Source of the DNA: Bacteroidota bacterium
Lineage (GTDB): Bacteria; Bacteroidota; Bacteroidia; Chitinophagales; Chitinophagaceae
Direction: 5' to 3'
DNA length: 64,000 nt
Assembly: GCA_018268015.1 (NCBI GenBank)
Contig: JAFDXJ010000036.1
Location: 1-64,000 of the forward strand
This document shows, one piece after another, positions 1-8,870 of the stretch; within the stretch, counting starts at the first letter, position 1, and each line of letters begins with the position of its first letter. Position numbers and translations under genes: made by a program. The notes beneath the pieces were generated by a model. The model searched no databases and was not told the origin of the DNA. It saw nothing but the letters and a program-made list of their open reading frames with translations.

Positions 1-32
1 AAATTTAAAGTATAAAATAAAGTTGTTAAGCA

Positions 33-1610
33 TTAGGGACAATCATGATCAGCGGCTGTAGCGCAATTACCCGAAGCATCCGGGGAATGCCGGTAGTCCT
101 CGCAGAAAATGAATTTTCTTATGCCGCCCAATGCACCCTCAGTCCCATTCAGGATGGATTGAAAATAAAAACAGAAACGAGAAGCTAAATATTCATTCAC
201 CTGGTTTAGGGTAAGATCGCCGGCAACTCCAAAATCCGAATGACATATATTCAATGAATCCGGCTTACTTAGACCATGCCCCATTGATGTGTCTATGTAT
301 TGAAGAGATGCATTGCCATTGTCTTTAAGGATGGTAAAAATATCATTGGTACACTCCATCCGGAGATTGGGTTTATTATTTTGGTTTATATTGATTTTCA
401 TAGTGTCAATTAATAAACAGTTCGTTTCTATGACATATTTTGCGTTTGAAGTATCATCTGGCGGATAATATATTTTTTGTTTTTTTGCTTCATATGGAAA
501 TACAGGGTCTTTGATTCCCATAAAACCGATAAAAGGTATCAGTGGATTTTTATAACCTCTTGTGAGGAATTTATATTCATCTATGGAATTATTGTTTACC
601 ATGGGTATCGGAAATCCTCCCCACATACTGCATAGCCCCTTTATTTTAGAATGGTATTCTATACTTGTATCGCCAAAATAATAATCTGCATTGATCGGCC
701 CAAGTGCAGCGGAAAAGGATGGCTCTCCCGCTGGCACCGGAAATATGGAATCTATCATGGCCTGATCCGTATAATAAGCCAATTGATTGGCTATACTGGC
801 TCCTGCACTTTGCCCCACCACAAAAATATGGTTTGTATCTATCTGATAGGGAAGATGGTTATTGGCTATATTGAACTGCCGTTTAATTATACTCCGGATA
901 GCGCCCCTTCCGTCCTGGAATGCCCTGTAAATCGCCAACATTTGTTGTACGGATGTGTATTTCCCTAATTCTATAGTATCTTTTATTCTGCCTCTCCTGT
1001 ATTCTACATTAAATACAACAAACCCTTTTCGCGCCATGGCATAGCATAATGAATCCTCATACTTATAAGTACTGCAATCGGAAAATCCCCCCGCATGAAA
1101 TATGATGATACAGGGTAATTTGCCTTTGTCATAATCCACATTCATATGAGAATATACAATGTAATTCAATGCGGAAGAATCGGTTTCACAGAAATCATTC
1201 AGGGCGGCGCAGCCTTTCAAATCATCCTCCGTATAAATAAAATCATCATCGCCCTGAGTAGGATTATCATCTTTGTATTTTACATCATGGAAATTGGGAA
1301 TGGGCGATACACCGCTTTTGGCATAGCTTAAAGGTGCGCTTTTTCTAATGCTGTCCAAAGGAATGGTATAGCCTGCCATATTGTTGTTGCAGTTCGCCGG
1401 CGATATCACCGTATGATCATAAGGCTGAGCAAAAGGCATCGTTGTATTTACAGTATGTTTTTTCACAGCATCTGTCGTTATAGAATGATCGCCTGAAAAA
1501 CCTTCATGCAGAAGGTAAATTGCCGGGAAATGAAATGCCGAAACAAGAAGGCCATGTTGCGTTTTTTCCTTGTTCAAAATCATGGGCGGGGCTGTGTAAA
1601 AAATATACAA
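33..1610 (-). CDS. alpha/beta-hydrolase (carboxylesterase-like), body of a frame-broken secreted esterase
   Basis: The body of a serine hydrolase of the alpha/beta-hydrolase fold. An oxyanion-type HAGG motif lies near residue 172, the nucleophile elbow GQSAGA near residue 266, a candidate acid in GIKDP, and a late MGHG near residue 450 that can supply the catalytic histidine. The only start available in this frame is a TTG at 1610, with no promoter-like sequence and no signal peptide. That start is probably false: the frame runs back through a run of 13 G into the frame of a signal-peptide fragment ending at 1625. One extra G (or two fewer) would join them into one secreted esterase of about 580 residues. 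The substrate cannot be read from sequence. The fold is certain; whether the gene is intact is not. Confidence 0.8.
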   Translation of the reverse strand: MYIFYTAPPMILNKEKTQHGLLVSAFHFPAIYLLHEGFSGDHSITTDAVKKHTVNTTMPFAQPYDHTVISPANCNNNMAGYTIPLDSIRKSAPLSYAKSGVSPIPNFHDVKYKDDNPTQGDDDFIYTEDDLKGCAALNDFCETDSSALNYIVYSHMNVDYDKGKLPCIIIFHAGGFSDCSTYKYEDSLCYAMARKGFVVFNVEYRRGRIKDTIELGKYTSVQQMLAIYRAFQDGRGAIRSIIKRQFNIANNHLPYQIDTNHIFVVGQSAGASIANQLAYYTDQAMIDSIFPVPAGEPSFSAALGPINADYYFGDTSIEYHSKIKGLCSMWGGFPIPMVNNNSIDEYKFLTRGYKNPLIPFIGFMGIKDPVFPYEAKKQKIYYPPDDTSNAKYVIETNCLLIDTMKININQNNKPNLRMECTNDIFTILKDNGNASLQYIDTSMGHGLSKPDSLNICHSDFGVAGDLTLNQVNEYLASRFCFYFQSILNGTEGALGGIRKFIFCEDYRHSPDASGNCATAADHDCP

Positions 1611-1624
1611 GGGCGGGTATTTAG

Positions 1625-1780
1625 TTACCCCCCCCCCCCCGAAATCCGCTGAAATGCTGTGTGGGCAATAGTTTCAGCCGTTTTAAAATCGCTTTGAGGT
1701 GCGCCTGCTTTTTCTTGTGGCAAAAGAAAAGGAAGCGAAGAAAGACCCAAAGACAAATAGAGTAACCATTCTTTTCTCAT
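1625..1780 (-). pseudogene. N-terminal signal-peptide fragment of the esterase, cut off at the G tract
   Basis: A 51-residue frame starting at the ATG at 1780. It begins MRKEWLLYLSLG, a positively charged start and a hydrophobic stretch typical of a Sec signal peptide, and ends in four glycines encoded by the G run, followed at once by TAA. A TATATTTG -7 box lies 40 bases upstream of this ATG. Reading on in the frame shifted by one base leads straight into the hydrolase body at 33-1610, so I take this as its true N-terminus. A longer open frame reaches back to 1975, but the part before 1780 does not resemble a protein start. Confidence 0.6.
1628..1640. repeat. homopolymer tract, 13 C on + strand (G13 in the coding strand)
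   Basis: Thirteen uninterrupted C on the + strand sit exactly at the join between the signal-peptide frame and the hydrolase frame. With 13 the upstream frame reads TCG, four GGG and TAA. With 14 or 11 it reads through into the hydrolase. Such a tract is prone both to slipped-strand mutation in the cell and to base-calling error. Confidence 0.95.
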
Positions 1781-1818
1781 AAGTTTAATTGAGTGGTGAT
1801 GAATAGGATTTGCTAGTT

Positions 1819-1826
1819 CAAATATA
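1819..1826 (-). promoter_or_regulatory. Bacteroidota -7 box TATATTTG for the esterase
   Basis: Exact match to TAnnTTTG on the minus strand, about 40 bases before the ATG at 1780. No clear -33 TTTG was found at the usual distance. Confidence 0.45.
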
Positions 1827-2066
1827 AAACATTTTGAAGAGAAAAGAAATATTATAATCTTCCAAGAACATGAATGTTTTTTTCTCCTGCCCAACCCTGT
1901 ACAAGGCCCTGATGGGTGCGACGCAAGGATGTTCCATAGAATGGCAAAAGCCGGTAACAAAAAAAACAGCTTCAATTAACTATAAACCATTCACCATTCA
2001 CCCTTACTCATGATAGTTTGTTTACTTTATTTAAGATGAAACATCTTATCTTCATATTGATCTAAG

Positions 2067-2074
2067 TATCTTTG
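2067..2074 (+). promoter_or_regulatory. -7 box TATCTTTG for the DUF6728-like gene
   Basis: Exact match to TAnnTTTG ending 10 bases before the ATG at 2084, which implies a very short leader. Confidence 0.45.
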
Positions 2075-2083
2075 TAAGAAACT

Positions 2084-2260
2084 ATGGGTATCTGGAATCA
2101 ATTGGCAGAATATTTTTATCTCAGGAAACACAATCCTGATGACCCTCCTACCAAATGGATGAAATATATGCATGGCATGAATCGCATCTCCATTTTTATT
2201 TTTACGCTGGCCGTTTTATTTATGCTCTTCAAATTTTTTATCATTCCTTTATTTCAGTGA
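2084..2260 (+). CDS. small membrane protein, DUF6728-like
   Basis: A 58-residue protein. The N-terminal half is polar and aromatic (WNQLAEYFYLRKHNPDDPP), followed by MHGMNRISIFIF and one hydrophobic segment covering roughly residues 35-57 that can span the inner membrane. The order of a YFYxRKxxP block, MHGxNRISI and one membrane helix fits the short DUF6728 proteins of Bacteroidota as I remember them; function unknown. It starts right after a -7 box and converges on lpxB, whose stop lies 16 bases away. Confidence 0.75.
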   Translation: MGIWNQLAEYFYLRKHNPDDPPTKWMKYMHGMNRISIFIFTLAVLFMLFKFFIIPLFQ

Positions 2261-2276
2261 TGAGCATTCGGAAGAT

Positions 2277-3395
2277 TTACCTTTTGGCCAGGCCATAAAT
2301 AATTTTTGCAGCATTGGAGGAAGCATGTCCGCCCGCCGATAAGATGTTTTTTAAAGTAACAAAGTCCTGTTTCATCTGCAAACGAACTTTCTGATCTTCC
2401 AATATTTTTTTCAATTCGGCTATAAGATTATCTACAGTAAGCTCATCCTGGATTAATTCTTTCACGACTTCTTTATCCATGATTAAATTAACCAGGGAGA
2501 TATATTTGATCTTAATCAATTTCCGGGCAATCCTGTAACTGATGGGGTTTCCTTTGTAACAAACGACTTCCGGCACGCCAAACAAAGCGGTTTCCAAAGT
2601 AGCTGTGCCACTGGTAGTCAGCGATGCGGAAGCAATGGAGAGCAATGCATACGTTTTATTTTTGAGGAACGTCACATGAGGATAATCCGTAGTGAGGCTT
2701 TCATAAAAGGTATCTTCCATGCCCGGCGCTTTTGCTATCATAAAATGAAAATCCGGGAATGCTTTTGAGGCTTCCAGCATAAGAGGTAATTTTTTTAAAA
2801 TTTCCTGCTTCCGGCTTCCGGGTAATAAGGAGATCACCGGTTTTGAAAATCCTTCATTCATTTTTTCAAATTGTTCCGTAGCATAAAAAGCATCCACTAC
2901 TTCTACCAAAGGATGGCCCACATACGTTACATTCCAATTCCATTTTTGCAAAAAGTATTCTTTTTCAAAGGGCAGGATCACCATCATTTCATCAATATTT
3001 TTTTTCATGGATGGTACCCGGCTTTCTTTCCATGCCCATACCTGAGGTGAGATATAATAAGCCACTTTGATATGATGTTGCTTTGCCCATTTTGCAATGC
3101 GCAAATTAAAACCGGGATAATCAATCAATATTAAAACGTCCGGTGCAAATGCCAGAATATCTTTTTTGCAGAATTTCAGGTTTCCCAATATGGTGGGTAA
3201 ATGCTTCACTACTTCCGCAAAGCCCATAAAAGCTAAGTCTTTGAAATGCTTAACCAGCCTGGCTCCGGCCGATTCCATGAAATCGCCTCCCCAGGCCTGC
3301 AGAACGGCATCGGGATCCATTTGCCTGATGGCAGTAATGAGGTTTCCTCCATGCAGGTCTCCGCTTGCTTCACCGGCTATTAAATAATATTTCAT
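2277..3395 (-). CDS. lpxB: lipid-A-disaccharide synthase
   Basis: Joins UDP-2,3-diacylglucosamine and lipid X into the beta-1,6 disaccharide of lipid A, on the cytoplasmic face of the inner membrane. The 372 residues match the usual LpxB length. Visible motifs in order: GEASGD near residue 8, SPQVWAWKESR near 115, LLPGSRKQE near 190, and the nucleotide-sugar binding stretch TSGTATLETALFGVP near 260. It starts with ATG and is the last gene of a minus-strand run surE - small membrane protein - lpxB. Confidence 0.96.
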   Translation of the reverse strand: MKYYLIAGEASGDLHGGNLITAIRQMDPDAVLQAWGGDFMESAGARLVKHFKDLAFMGFAEVVKHLPTILGNLKFCKKDILAFAPDVLILIDYPGFNLRIAKWAKQHHIKVAYYISPQVWAWKESRVPSMKKNIDEMMVILPFEKEYFLQKWNWNVTYVGHPLVEVVDAFYATEQFEKMNEGFSKPVISLLPGSRKQEILKKLPLMLEASKAFPDFHFMIAKAPGMEDTFYESLTTDYPHVTFLKNKTYALLSIASASLTTSGTATLETALFGVPEVVCYKGNPISYRIARKLIKIKYISLVNLIMDKEVVKELIQDELTVDNLIAELKKILEDQKVRLQMKQDFVTLKNILSAGGHASSNAAKIIYGLAKR

Positions 3396-3425
3396 GAAGT
3401 TTGCATCATTTTATACCAAAAATTT

Positions 3426-3719
3426 TTACGAATAGAAGAGCTTATAAATAATGACCGGTAGTGCAAATAGCACGGTTATCAGAAAAATGCCTTTAGCTGT
3501 CTTATCAATTTTTTTATTAATAAAAAAGGTAAATACAATAGCATTTGCCAATAATGCAAAGCTCATTAATGCTGTGATCAATGAATTATTTTGTTTTACC
3601 ACATTGAAAAAATCTAAAAAAGTATTGGGATAGGCTTTCCAAAAATAAAATGCTATGATGCCCACTACAGGTGATAAGATACCAAGTATTATCCCGAGTA
3701 AAAAACTATCTTTTTTCAT
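3426..3719 (-). CDS. small integral membrane protein, unknown function
   Basis: A 97-residue hydrophobic protein with three likely membrane helices (about residues 5-27, 44-67 and 76-95) and short basic loops such as INKKIDK. I do not recognise a family. Its ATG overlaps the TGA of surE by four bases (ATGA), so the two are translationally coupled, and lpxB begins about 30 bases further on. Position suggests envelope biology, but nothing in the sequence shows a function. Confidence 0.8.
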   Translation of the reverse strand: MKKDSFLLGIILGILSPVVGIIAFYFWKAYPNTFLDFFNVVKQNNSLITALMSFALLANAIVFTFFINKKIDKTAKGIFLITVLFALPVIIYKLFYS

Positions 3720-4510
3720 TTGAAGTTGAGGTCTTTTTCCAATTTTGTTTTAAGCACATGTTTTGTCAGGTCAAATTGTACAGGTACTACGCTGATATAA
3801 TGATGTTCTAAAGCCCAAACATCGGTATCTTTTCCTTTATCAAAATTTAAGAATTTTCCGGAGAGCCAATAATATTTTTTCCCATGCGGGTCCGTACGTT
3901 CATCAAATTCTTCCTCATACTTGGCATAAGCCTGGCGGCAAACCCTGATTCCTTTAATCAGGTTGCCCGGCACGGCGGGGATATTTACATTCAGGCATAA
4001 ATGATGATCGTATTTCTTTTTTAGTATTTGTTTTACCAGGCGTTGTACATACAGAGTAGCTCCAGAAAAATCAGCATCTATGCTATAATCGAGTAAGCTA
4101 AAACCTATACTGGGTATGCTTTCTATGGATGCTTCCAGTGCAGCACTCATGGTGCCGCTATAAATAACATTAATAGAATGATTGGCACCATGATTAATTC
4201 CGCTAAGACAAATATCCGGTTTACCATGCAATACTTTATCCACTGCGAGTTTGACACAATCAACCGGTGTGCCATTACAATCCCAGGCTTCTATACCATT
4301 AAAAGAATGTACGGGGCGAAGACGAAGCGGTTGCCCAACAGTAATAGCATGCCCCATACCACTTTGTGGTTTATCCGGTGCCACCACTACTACTTTTCCT
4401 AAATCTTTTACCGCATCAACGAGCGCCCGGATTCCCGGTGCTGTAACCCCATCATCATTGATGACAAGTATGACCGGCTTTTTATTCTTTACTTTTTTTG
4501 TTGTAGCCAT
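3716..4510 (-). CDS. surE: 5'/3'-nucleotidase SurE
   Basis: A metal-dependent phosphatase that removes phosphate from nucleoside monophosphates. The metal-binding NDDGVTAPG lies near residue 18 and the active-site block SGINHGANHSINVIYSGT near residue 100. The frame can be extended to a TTG at 4519, but the ATG at 4510 (MATTKK) is preferred and gives 264 residues, close to the family norm. It heads the run leading to lpxB. Confidence 0.95.
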   Translation of the reverse strand: MATTKKVKNKKPVILVINDDGVTAPGIRALVDAVKDLGKVVVVAPDKPQSGMGHAITVGQPLRLRPVHSFNGIEAWDCNGTPVDCVKLAVDKVLHGKPDICLSGINHGANHSINVIYSGTMSAALEASIESIPSIGFSLLDYSIDADFSGATLYVQRLVKQILKKKYDHHLCLNVNIPAVPGNLIKGIRVCRQAYAKYEEEFDERTDPHGKKYYWLSGKFLNFDKGKDTDVWALEHHYISVVPVQFDLTKHVLKTKLEKDLNFK

Positions 4511-4616
4511 TTGATGCAAGATACAGGAATCAAGGATGAAATGAAAAGCGAAAATTTCCTTACTGCATTAACCATTTTTTATGCTGATATAAAAATTTTT
4601 TATGTAGTTTTCAATT

Positions 4617-5714
4617 ATGAAAGGATTTCGTTTTACAAAGTTCGATATCCATGCTCAGGGCAAATCAAAATTTGATCAGTTATTGGAGCTCTTCATTCAA
4701 TTGCTTACTTATACCAGCGGTGATGCAGCAGAAGCAATGCAATGGATGAATGAACTGGATAAAAAATATCAATTGACGGATGAGGCGTATGGCATGGGCG
4801 ATTTCATAGAGGAATTAAAAGAAAAAGGTTATCTGAAAGAAGAGACCCTTTCCGGGGAATTTGAAATTACTTCCAAAAGTGAACAAACCATCCGTAAACG
4901 CAGCCTGGAAGAGATTTTCGGAAAATTAAAAAAAACCAGCAGGGGCAATCACCGCACAGCAAAACCCGGACAGGGTGATGAAATCAATCCAGATACCAGG
5001 CCATTTCAGTTTGGAGATATGCTGGAGCAAATAGATTTCACAGAAAGTATTCGCAATGCACAGATCAATCATGGCATACACGATTTTGATATGCAGGAAA
5101 ATGATTTGCATATCCGTGAAACGGATTTCATGACCCAGTCATCTACCGTATTGATGATTGACATCTCCCACTCTATGATTCTTTATGGAGAAGACCGCAT
5201 AACTCCGGCCAAAAAAGTGGCTATGGCTCTGAGTGAATTAATTCAAACCCGCTATCCAAAAGATACACTTGATATCGTAGTGTTTGGTAATGATGCCTGG
5301 CCTATAGAAGTAAAAGATTTGCCTTATCTGAAAGTGGGCCCTTATCATACCAATACGATTGCCGGCCTTGAATTAGCTATGAATATTTTGCGGAGAAGGA
5401 AGAATGCGAATAAGCAAATATTTATGATTACCGATGGAAAACCGACCTGTTTGAAAATCGGAAAAAAATATTACAAAAACAGTTTTGGTCTTGATCGTAA
5501 AGTAGTAAACAGATGCCTGAACCTGGCTGCACAATGTAAGAAACTGAAAATTCCGATCACGACCTTTATGATTGCCAGTGATCCTTACCTGCAAAAGTTT
5601 GTACAGGAATTTACAGAAATGAATAAAGGGAAAGCTTTTTTTGCTTCTTTGGATAAACTGGGTGCATTTATCTTTCGTGATTTTGAAAGTGGGAAAAGAA
5701 AAACATTGTATTAA
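4617..5714 (+). CDS. von Willebrand factor A domain protein, partner of a MoxR-type ATPase
   Basis: A 365-residue cytosolic protein without signal peptide. The first 170 residues are a charged helical region. A VWA domain follows at about residues 175-360, with the metal-ion site DISHS near residue 182, a TNTIAG threonine and a conserved DGKPT. Such proteins work with MoxR/ChlI AAA+ ATPases in chaperone-like or metal-insertion complexes, as in the Mg-chelatase subunits and MoxR-VWA pairs. The ATPase gene follows 68 bases downstream. The client protein is unknown. Confidence 0.9.
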   Translation: MKGFRFTKFDIHAQGKSKFDQLLELFIQLLTYTSGDAAEAMQWMNELDKKYQLTDEAYGMGDFIEELKEKGYLKEETLSGEFEITSKSEQTIRKRSLEEIFGKLKKTSRGNHRTAKPGQGDEINPDTRPFQFGDMLEQIDFTESIRNAQINHGIHDFDMQENDLHIRETDFMTQSSTVLMIDISHSMILYGEDRITPAKKVAMALSELIQTRYPKDTLDIVVFGNDAWPIEVKDLPYLKVGPYHTNTIAGLELAMNILRRRKNANKQIFMITDGKPTCLKIGKKYYKNSFGLDRKVVNRCLNLAAQCKKLKIPITTFMIASDPYLQKFVQEFTEMNKGKAFFASLDKLGAFIFRDFESGKRKTLY

Positions 5715-5782
5715 TCATTATCCAATGACAATCATTACTATCAAACAATTTTTACATCAAATTATTCAACGATTTATCAAAA

Positions 5783-7321
5783 ATGGATATTCATCAAATT
5801 AAAACCGTAGGCGAATTAAAAAAAAGTGGCTATGTTTTTCAAACCATAAAAGAAGAAATAAGAAAAAATCTCATAACAAAAATATCTTCCGGTGAAACGG
5901 CTTTTGATGGCATTTATGGTTATGAAGATTCTGTAATACCGGATACCGAGCGCGCCTTATTGAGCAAACATAATATCTTGTTCTTAGGATTACGTGGCCA
6001 GGCAAAGACCCGTATTTCAAGAAAAATGATCAACTTGTTGGATGAATATATCCCCATCATTGCAGGAAGTGAAGTCAATGATCATCCCCTGAGACCATTC
6101 AGCAAATTTTCCAAAAATTTATTGGCTGAGTATGGTGATGAAACGCCTATAGAATGGCTACATCGCAATGATCGCTATGCGGAAAAGCTGGCTACTCCGG
6201 ATGTAAGTGTAGCAGATTTGATTGGTGATATAGACCCCATTAAAGCCGCTCATCTGAAACTGAGCTTTGCAGATGAACGAGTTATACATTATGGCATCAT
6301 ACCCCGCAGCAACAGGGGCATTTTTGTAATAAATGAATTGCCCGACTTACAGGCGCGTATCCAGGTTTCTTTGTTTAATATTTTAGAAGAAGGGGATATA
6401 CAAATTCGGGGTTTTAAACTGCGGATGCCTTTGGATATTCTATTTGTTTTTACTGCGAATCCGGAAGATTATACCAATCGCGGAAGTATTGTCACTCCTT
6501 TAAAGGACCGGATAGAAAGTCAAATCCTTACGCATTATCCAAAAGATTTGGAAACCGCGCTGGCCATTACAACACAGGAAGCCCAAGTGCCCCAAAGTCA
6601 ACAGGAAAGGGTAGCTATGAGTGATTTAATAAAAAGACTGATCGAACAAATAGCTTTTGAAGCCAGGAGTAATGAATATGTAGATAAAAAAAGTGGCGTA
6701 AGCGCACGGCTTACAATTGCTGCTTTTGAAAATGCTTATAGCAGTGCGGAAAGAAGAGCCATCCTGCAACAGGAAAAAAATACGCAGGTATGGATCAGCG
6801 ATCTGGCGGGGATTATTCCTGCAATTACCGGTAAAATAGAACTTGTCTATGAAGGCGAACAAGAAGGGCCATATATTGTAGCTATGAATTTAGTGGATAA
6901 AGCCATCCGCTCCAGGTTCATTGAATATTTCCCTAACCCGGATGCCCTGAAAAAAAAGCGAAATACCGGTAAACCTTCTGCTGCCGTAAAGCAGGAAGAA
7001 AGCCCTTACCGCTCCATTATCCGATGGTTTGATGCCGGAAACCACCTCGACCTGTTATTGGATATGAGCGATTCACAAAAGATTTCAACCTTATACCGGG
7101 TGGATGGTTTACATGCTTTTGTAAAAAAATATTTTTCCCATACTACGGAAAAAGAAAATGCCTTATTAATGGAATTCGTGCTGCATGGGCTTTCCAGCTT
7201 TTCGCTGATCAGCAAAAAAATGGTTGATGGCAAAATCCAATTTAAAGATTTGATGGGGAGTATGATGAATATGACTCCAGAACAGGAAGATGATGATCCT
7301 GAAGGATTTCCATTTCAATAA
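5783..7321 (+). CDS. MoxR/magnesium-chelatase-type AAA+ ATPase
   Basis: 512 residues. A P-loop of altered form, GLRGQAKT, lies at about residues 69-76, with Ala where the second Gly of the usual GxxGxGKT stands. The Walker B strand reads FVINEL near residue 181, with Asn in place of the usual Asp. The block TANPEDYTNRGSIVTPLKDR near residue 224 is strongly typical of ChlI/MoxR-type ATPases and holds sensor 1 and the arginine finger. The C-terminal half is helical and ends in an acidic tail. It probably works with the VWA protein encoded just upstream. The substrate is unknown. Confidence 0.9.
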   Translation: MDIHQIKTVGELKKSGYVFQTIKEEIRKNLITKISSGETAFDGIYGYEDSVIPDTERALLSKHNILFLGLRGQAKTRISRKMINLLDEYIPIIAGSEVNDHPLRPFSKFSKNLLAEYGDETPIEWLHRNDRYAEKLATPDVSVADLIGDIDPIKAAHLKLSFADERVIHYGIIPRSNRGIFVINELPDLQARIQVSLFNILEEGDIQIRGFKLRMPLDILFVFTANPEDYTNRGSIVTPLKDRIESQILTHYPKDLETALAITTQEAQVPQSQQERVAMSDLIKRLIEQIAFEARSNEYVDKKSGVSARLTIAAFENAYSSAERRAILQQEKNTQVWISDLAGIIPAITGKIELVYEGEQEGPYIVAMNLVDKAIRSRFIEYFPNPDALKKKRNTGKPSAAVKQEESPYRSIIRWFDAGNHLDLLLDMSDSQKISTLYRVDGLHAFVKKYFSHTTEKENALLMEFVLHGLSSFSLISKKMVDGKIQFKDLMGSMMNMTPEQEDDDPEGFPFQ

Positions 7322-7326
7322 AAATA

Positions 7327-7701
7327 CTACAAACCTCGTAAGCCGGATTTTGTTTCTACTCCATCATTTATCTGCGATACATATTACTATATACCTGTAG
7401 CTGCCTACCCTTCCGCAAACCTGCGGGCAACAGGCACTGCATTAACAGTGCGGGTTTACATGGCATTTCAGCACCCCGGGTTTACCCTTCTACTTTATTA
7501 CTAAAGCAGAACGGGAGCTTTTACCTCCCATTTTCACCCTTACCCTGCCAAAGCAGGGCGGTTATTTTCTGTGGCACTATCCCGCATTTATTTTATTCCA
7601 AAAGGAAAAATAAACAGCCGGCTATTCACCGGGAGGCTGCCCTTTGCTGTCCGGACTTTCCTCAGCGTCTATCAAAACGCCGCGATGGGGCGGGTTTGTA
7701 G
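7327..7701 (-). ncRNA. rnpB: RNase P RNA (type A)
   Basis: The catalytic RNA that trims tRNA 5' leaders. On the minus strand the universal GAGGAAAGTCCGGAC lies at 7649-7663 and the 3' core CCGGCTTA near 7338-7346. The outermost helix P1 is visible: CTACAAACC at the 5' end (7693-7701) pairs perfectly with GGTTTGTAG at the 3' end (7327-7335). About 375 nt, within the normal size. Exact ends may differ by a few bases. Confidence 0.95.
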
Positions 7702-7752
7702 CCTTGCAAAGATATTACAAATTTGATGCAGAAGTGGACGATGAAAAGGGAA

Positions 7753-8754
7753 TTATGTTTGCAAAAAAACTTCCGTTGCGCCATATCCAAAACGCGGATC
7801 ATATTGATTCACAAAATAGCGTACTTCTTTTTTTGATTTTAAAAGGCTGTGAATTTCGTCGCGCAATTTCCCCGTTCCTATTCCATGTATAAAAACAATG
7901 GATGTCAAATGCTGTTCAACGGCAAGAGAAAACCATTTTTCAAATTCATCAAGTTGTATTTGCAATAAATCAAAATTGCTCATCCCTTGTGTGCTATTAA
8001 CCAGTTTCTCAATATGCAGGTCAATAATGGATCTTGCCGGTACCGAGGCATATTTGTTTTGTCTTTTTTCCCTGTTTACATTCTTCACAAAGGCATCGTT
8101 TACCGTTTTATCCGGGAATTTTTCCAATAATAAATAGGAAACCATCGGTTCATTTTTTTCCTTCAGTTTCTCGATTTCCCGAAACAGTTGTTTGAGCCTG
8201 GGTTTTAGAATAGCTTCCGCTACTTCAGCTTTTCCTTTTTGAGGCGTGGAGCATGAAAACAAAAAGGTAAACGAAGGAGAATCATTAATTTCTGCAAAAG
8301 CGATATCATGCAAATAAAAATTATTAAAGGCAGGAATATCATTGTGTAGTTCAAAAGATAATTTCCCTAAGAAATATTGTTTATAAGAAAAATGATAGGC
8401 ATAAGAAGTCTTATTCACCAGGTAAATTTTCAAGGAATCAATAACTTCATCATCAAATTCATCGAATGAAAATTTGGGAACGACCGATAATTGAAGGCCT
8501 TCTTCCTGAAGTCCTGTTTGTGGTTTTTGTTTTTCTTTTGGTATTTGGTCAATATAGGTTTTATCTTTTTTTACCGGGTTTGTTTTCTTTTTGGAGAATC
8601 GTTGAAAATAGGGAAAATCCAACTGGTTGATATTTGCAGGGAACCTTACACCACGTACTTCTACAAGCGCATTCTGTTCATCAATGAATTCGATTATTCG
8701 CCCTTCTTCTTTTGTTAATATTACGATGACTTCGTCACCCACTTCAAATTTCAT
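7753..8754 (-). CDS. DUF2027 / Smr-domain protein
   Basis: A 333-residue protein of the Bacteroidota DUF2027 group. It has an N-terminal small beta domain (MKFEVGDEVIVI), a lysine-rich linker, a middle beta domain, and a C-terminal Smr domain with DLHIEKL near residue 250 and the signature HGIGTGKLR near residue 300. Smr domains of MutS2-like proteins bind or nick branched nucleic acid; the role here is unknown. The frame extends to a TTG at 8772, but the ATG at 8754 is chosen because a -7 box at 8782-8789 places the transcript start between the two. Confidence 0.88.
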   Translation of the reverse strand: MKFEVGDEVIVILTKEEGRIIEFIDEQNALVEVRGVRFPANINQLDFPYFQRFSKKKTNPVKKDKTYIDQIPKEKQKPQTGLQEEGLQLSVVPKFSFDEFDDEVIDSLKIYLVNKTSYAYHFSYKQYFLGKLSFELHNDIPAFNNFYLHDIAFAEINDSPSFTFLFSCSTPQKGKAEVAEAILKPRLKQLFREIEKLKEKNEPMVSYLLLEKFPDKTVNDAFVKNVNREKRQNKYASVPARSIIDLHIEKLVNSTQGMSNFDLLQIQLDEFEKWFSLAVEQHLTSIVFIHGIGTGKLRDEIHSLLKSKKEVRYFVNQYDPRFGYGATEVFLQT

Positions 8755-8781
8755 GGATTCTATTTCTATCAATTATATATG

Positions 8782-8789
8782 CAAAGTTA
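8782..8789 (-). promoter_or_regulatory. -7 box TAACTTTG for the DUF2027/Smr gene
   Basis: Exact TAnnTTTG match on the minus strand, 27 bases before the ATG at 8754. It makes the earlier TTG start unlikely. Confidence 0.5.
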
Positions 8790-8870
8790 GCAGGCTAAAG
8801 AGGATTGCACTTTTATTGCAGGATTCCATTTTCTAATCGAAATTTTAGAGAAGAAGTCCAACATAAAAAT

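Larger units (their letters stand above)
1781..2083. other. intergenic, no gene seen apart from two promoter-like boxes
   Basis: About 300 bases between the divergent esterase and DUF6728 genes. An open frame on the minus strand covers 1781-1975 but shows no coding character. I see the two -7 boxes listed separately and nothing else. Confidence 0.5.

Noticed and set aside
1781..1975. Extension of the esterase N-terminal frame back to a start at 1975
   Set aside because: The extra 65 residues have no coding character and the -7 box at 1819-1826 lies inside them; the ATG at 1780 begins a normal signal peptide.
1860..1975. Possible dispersed intergenic repeat element (region around CCCTGTACAAGG)
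   Set aside because: It resembles repeated intergenic DNA of Bacteroidota from memory only; there is no second copy in the window to support it.
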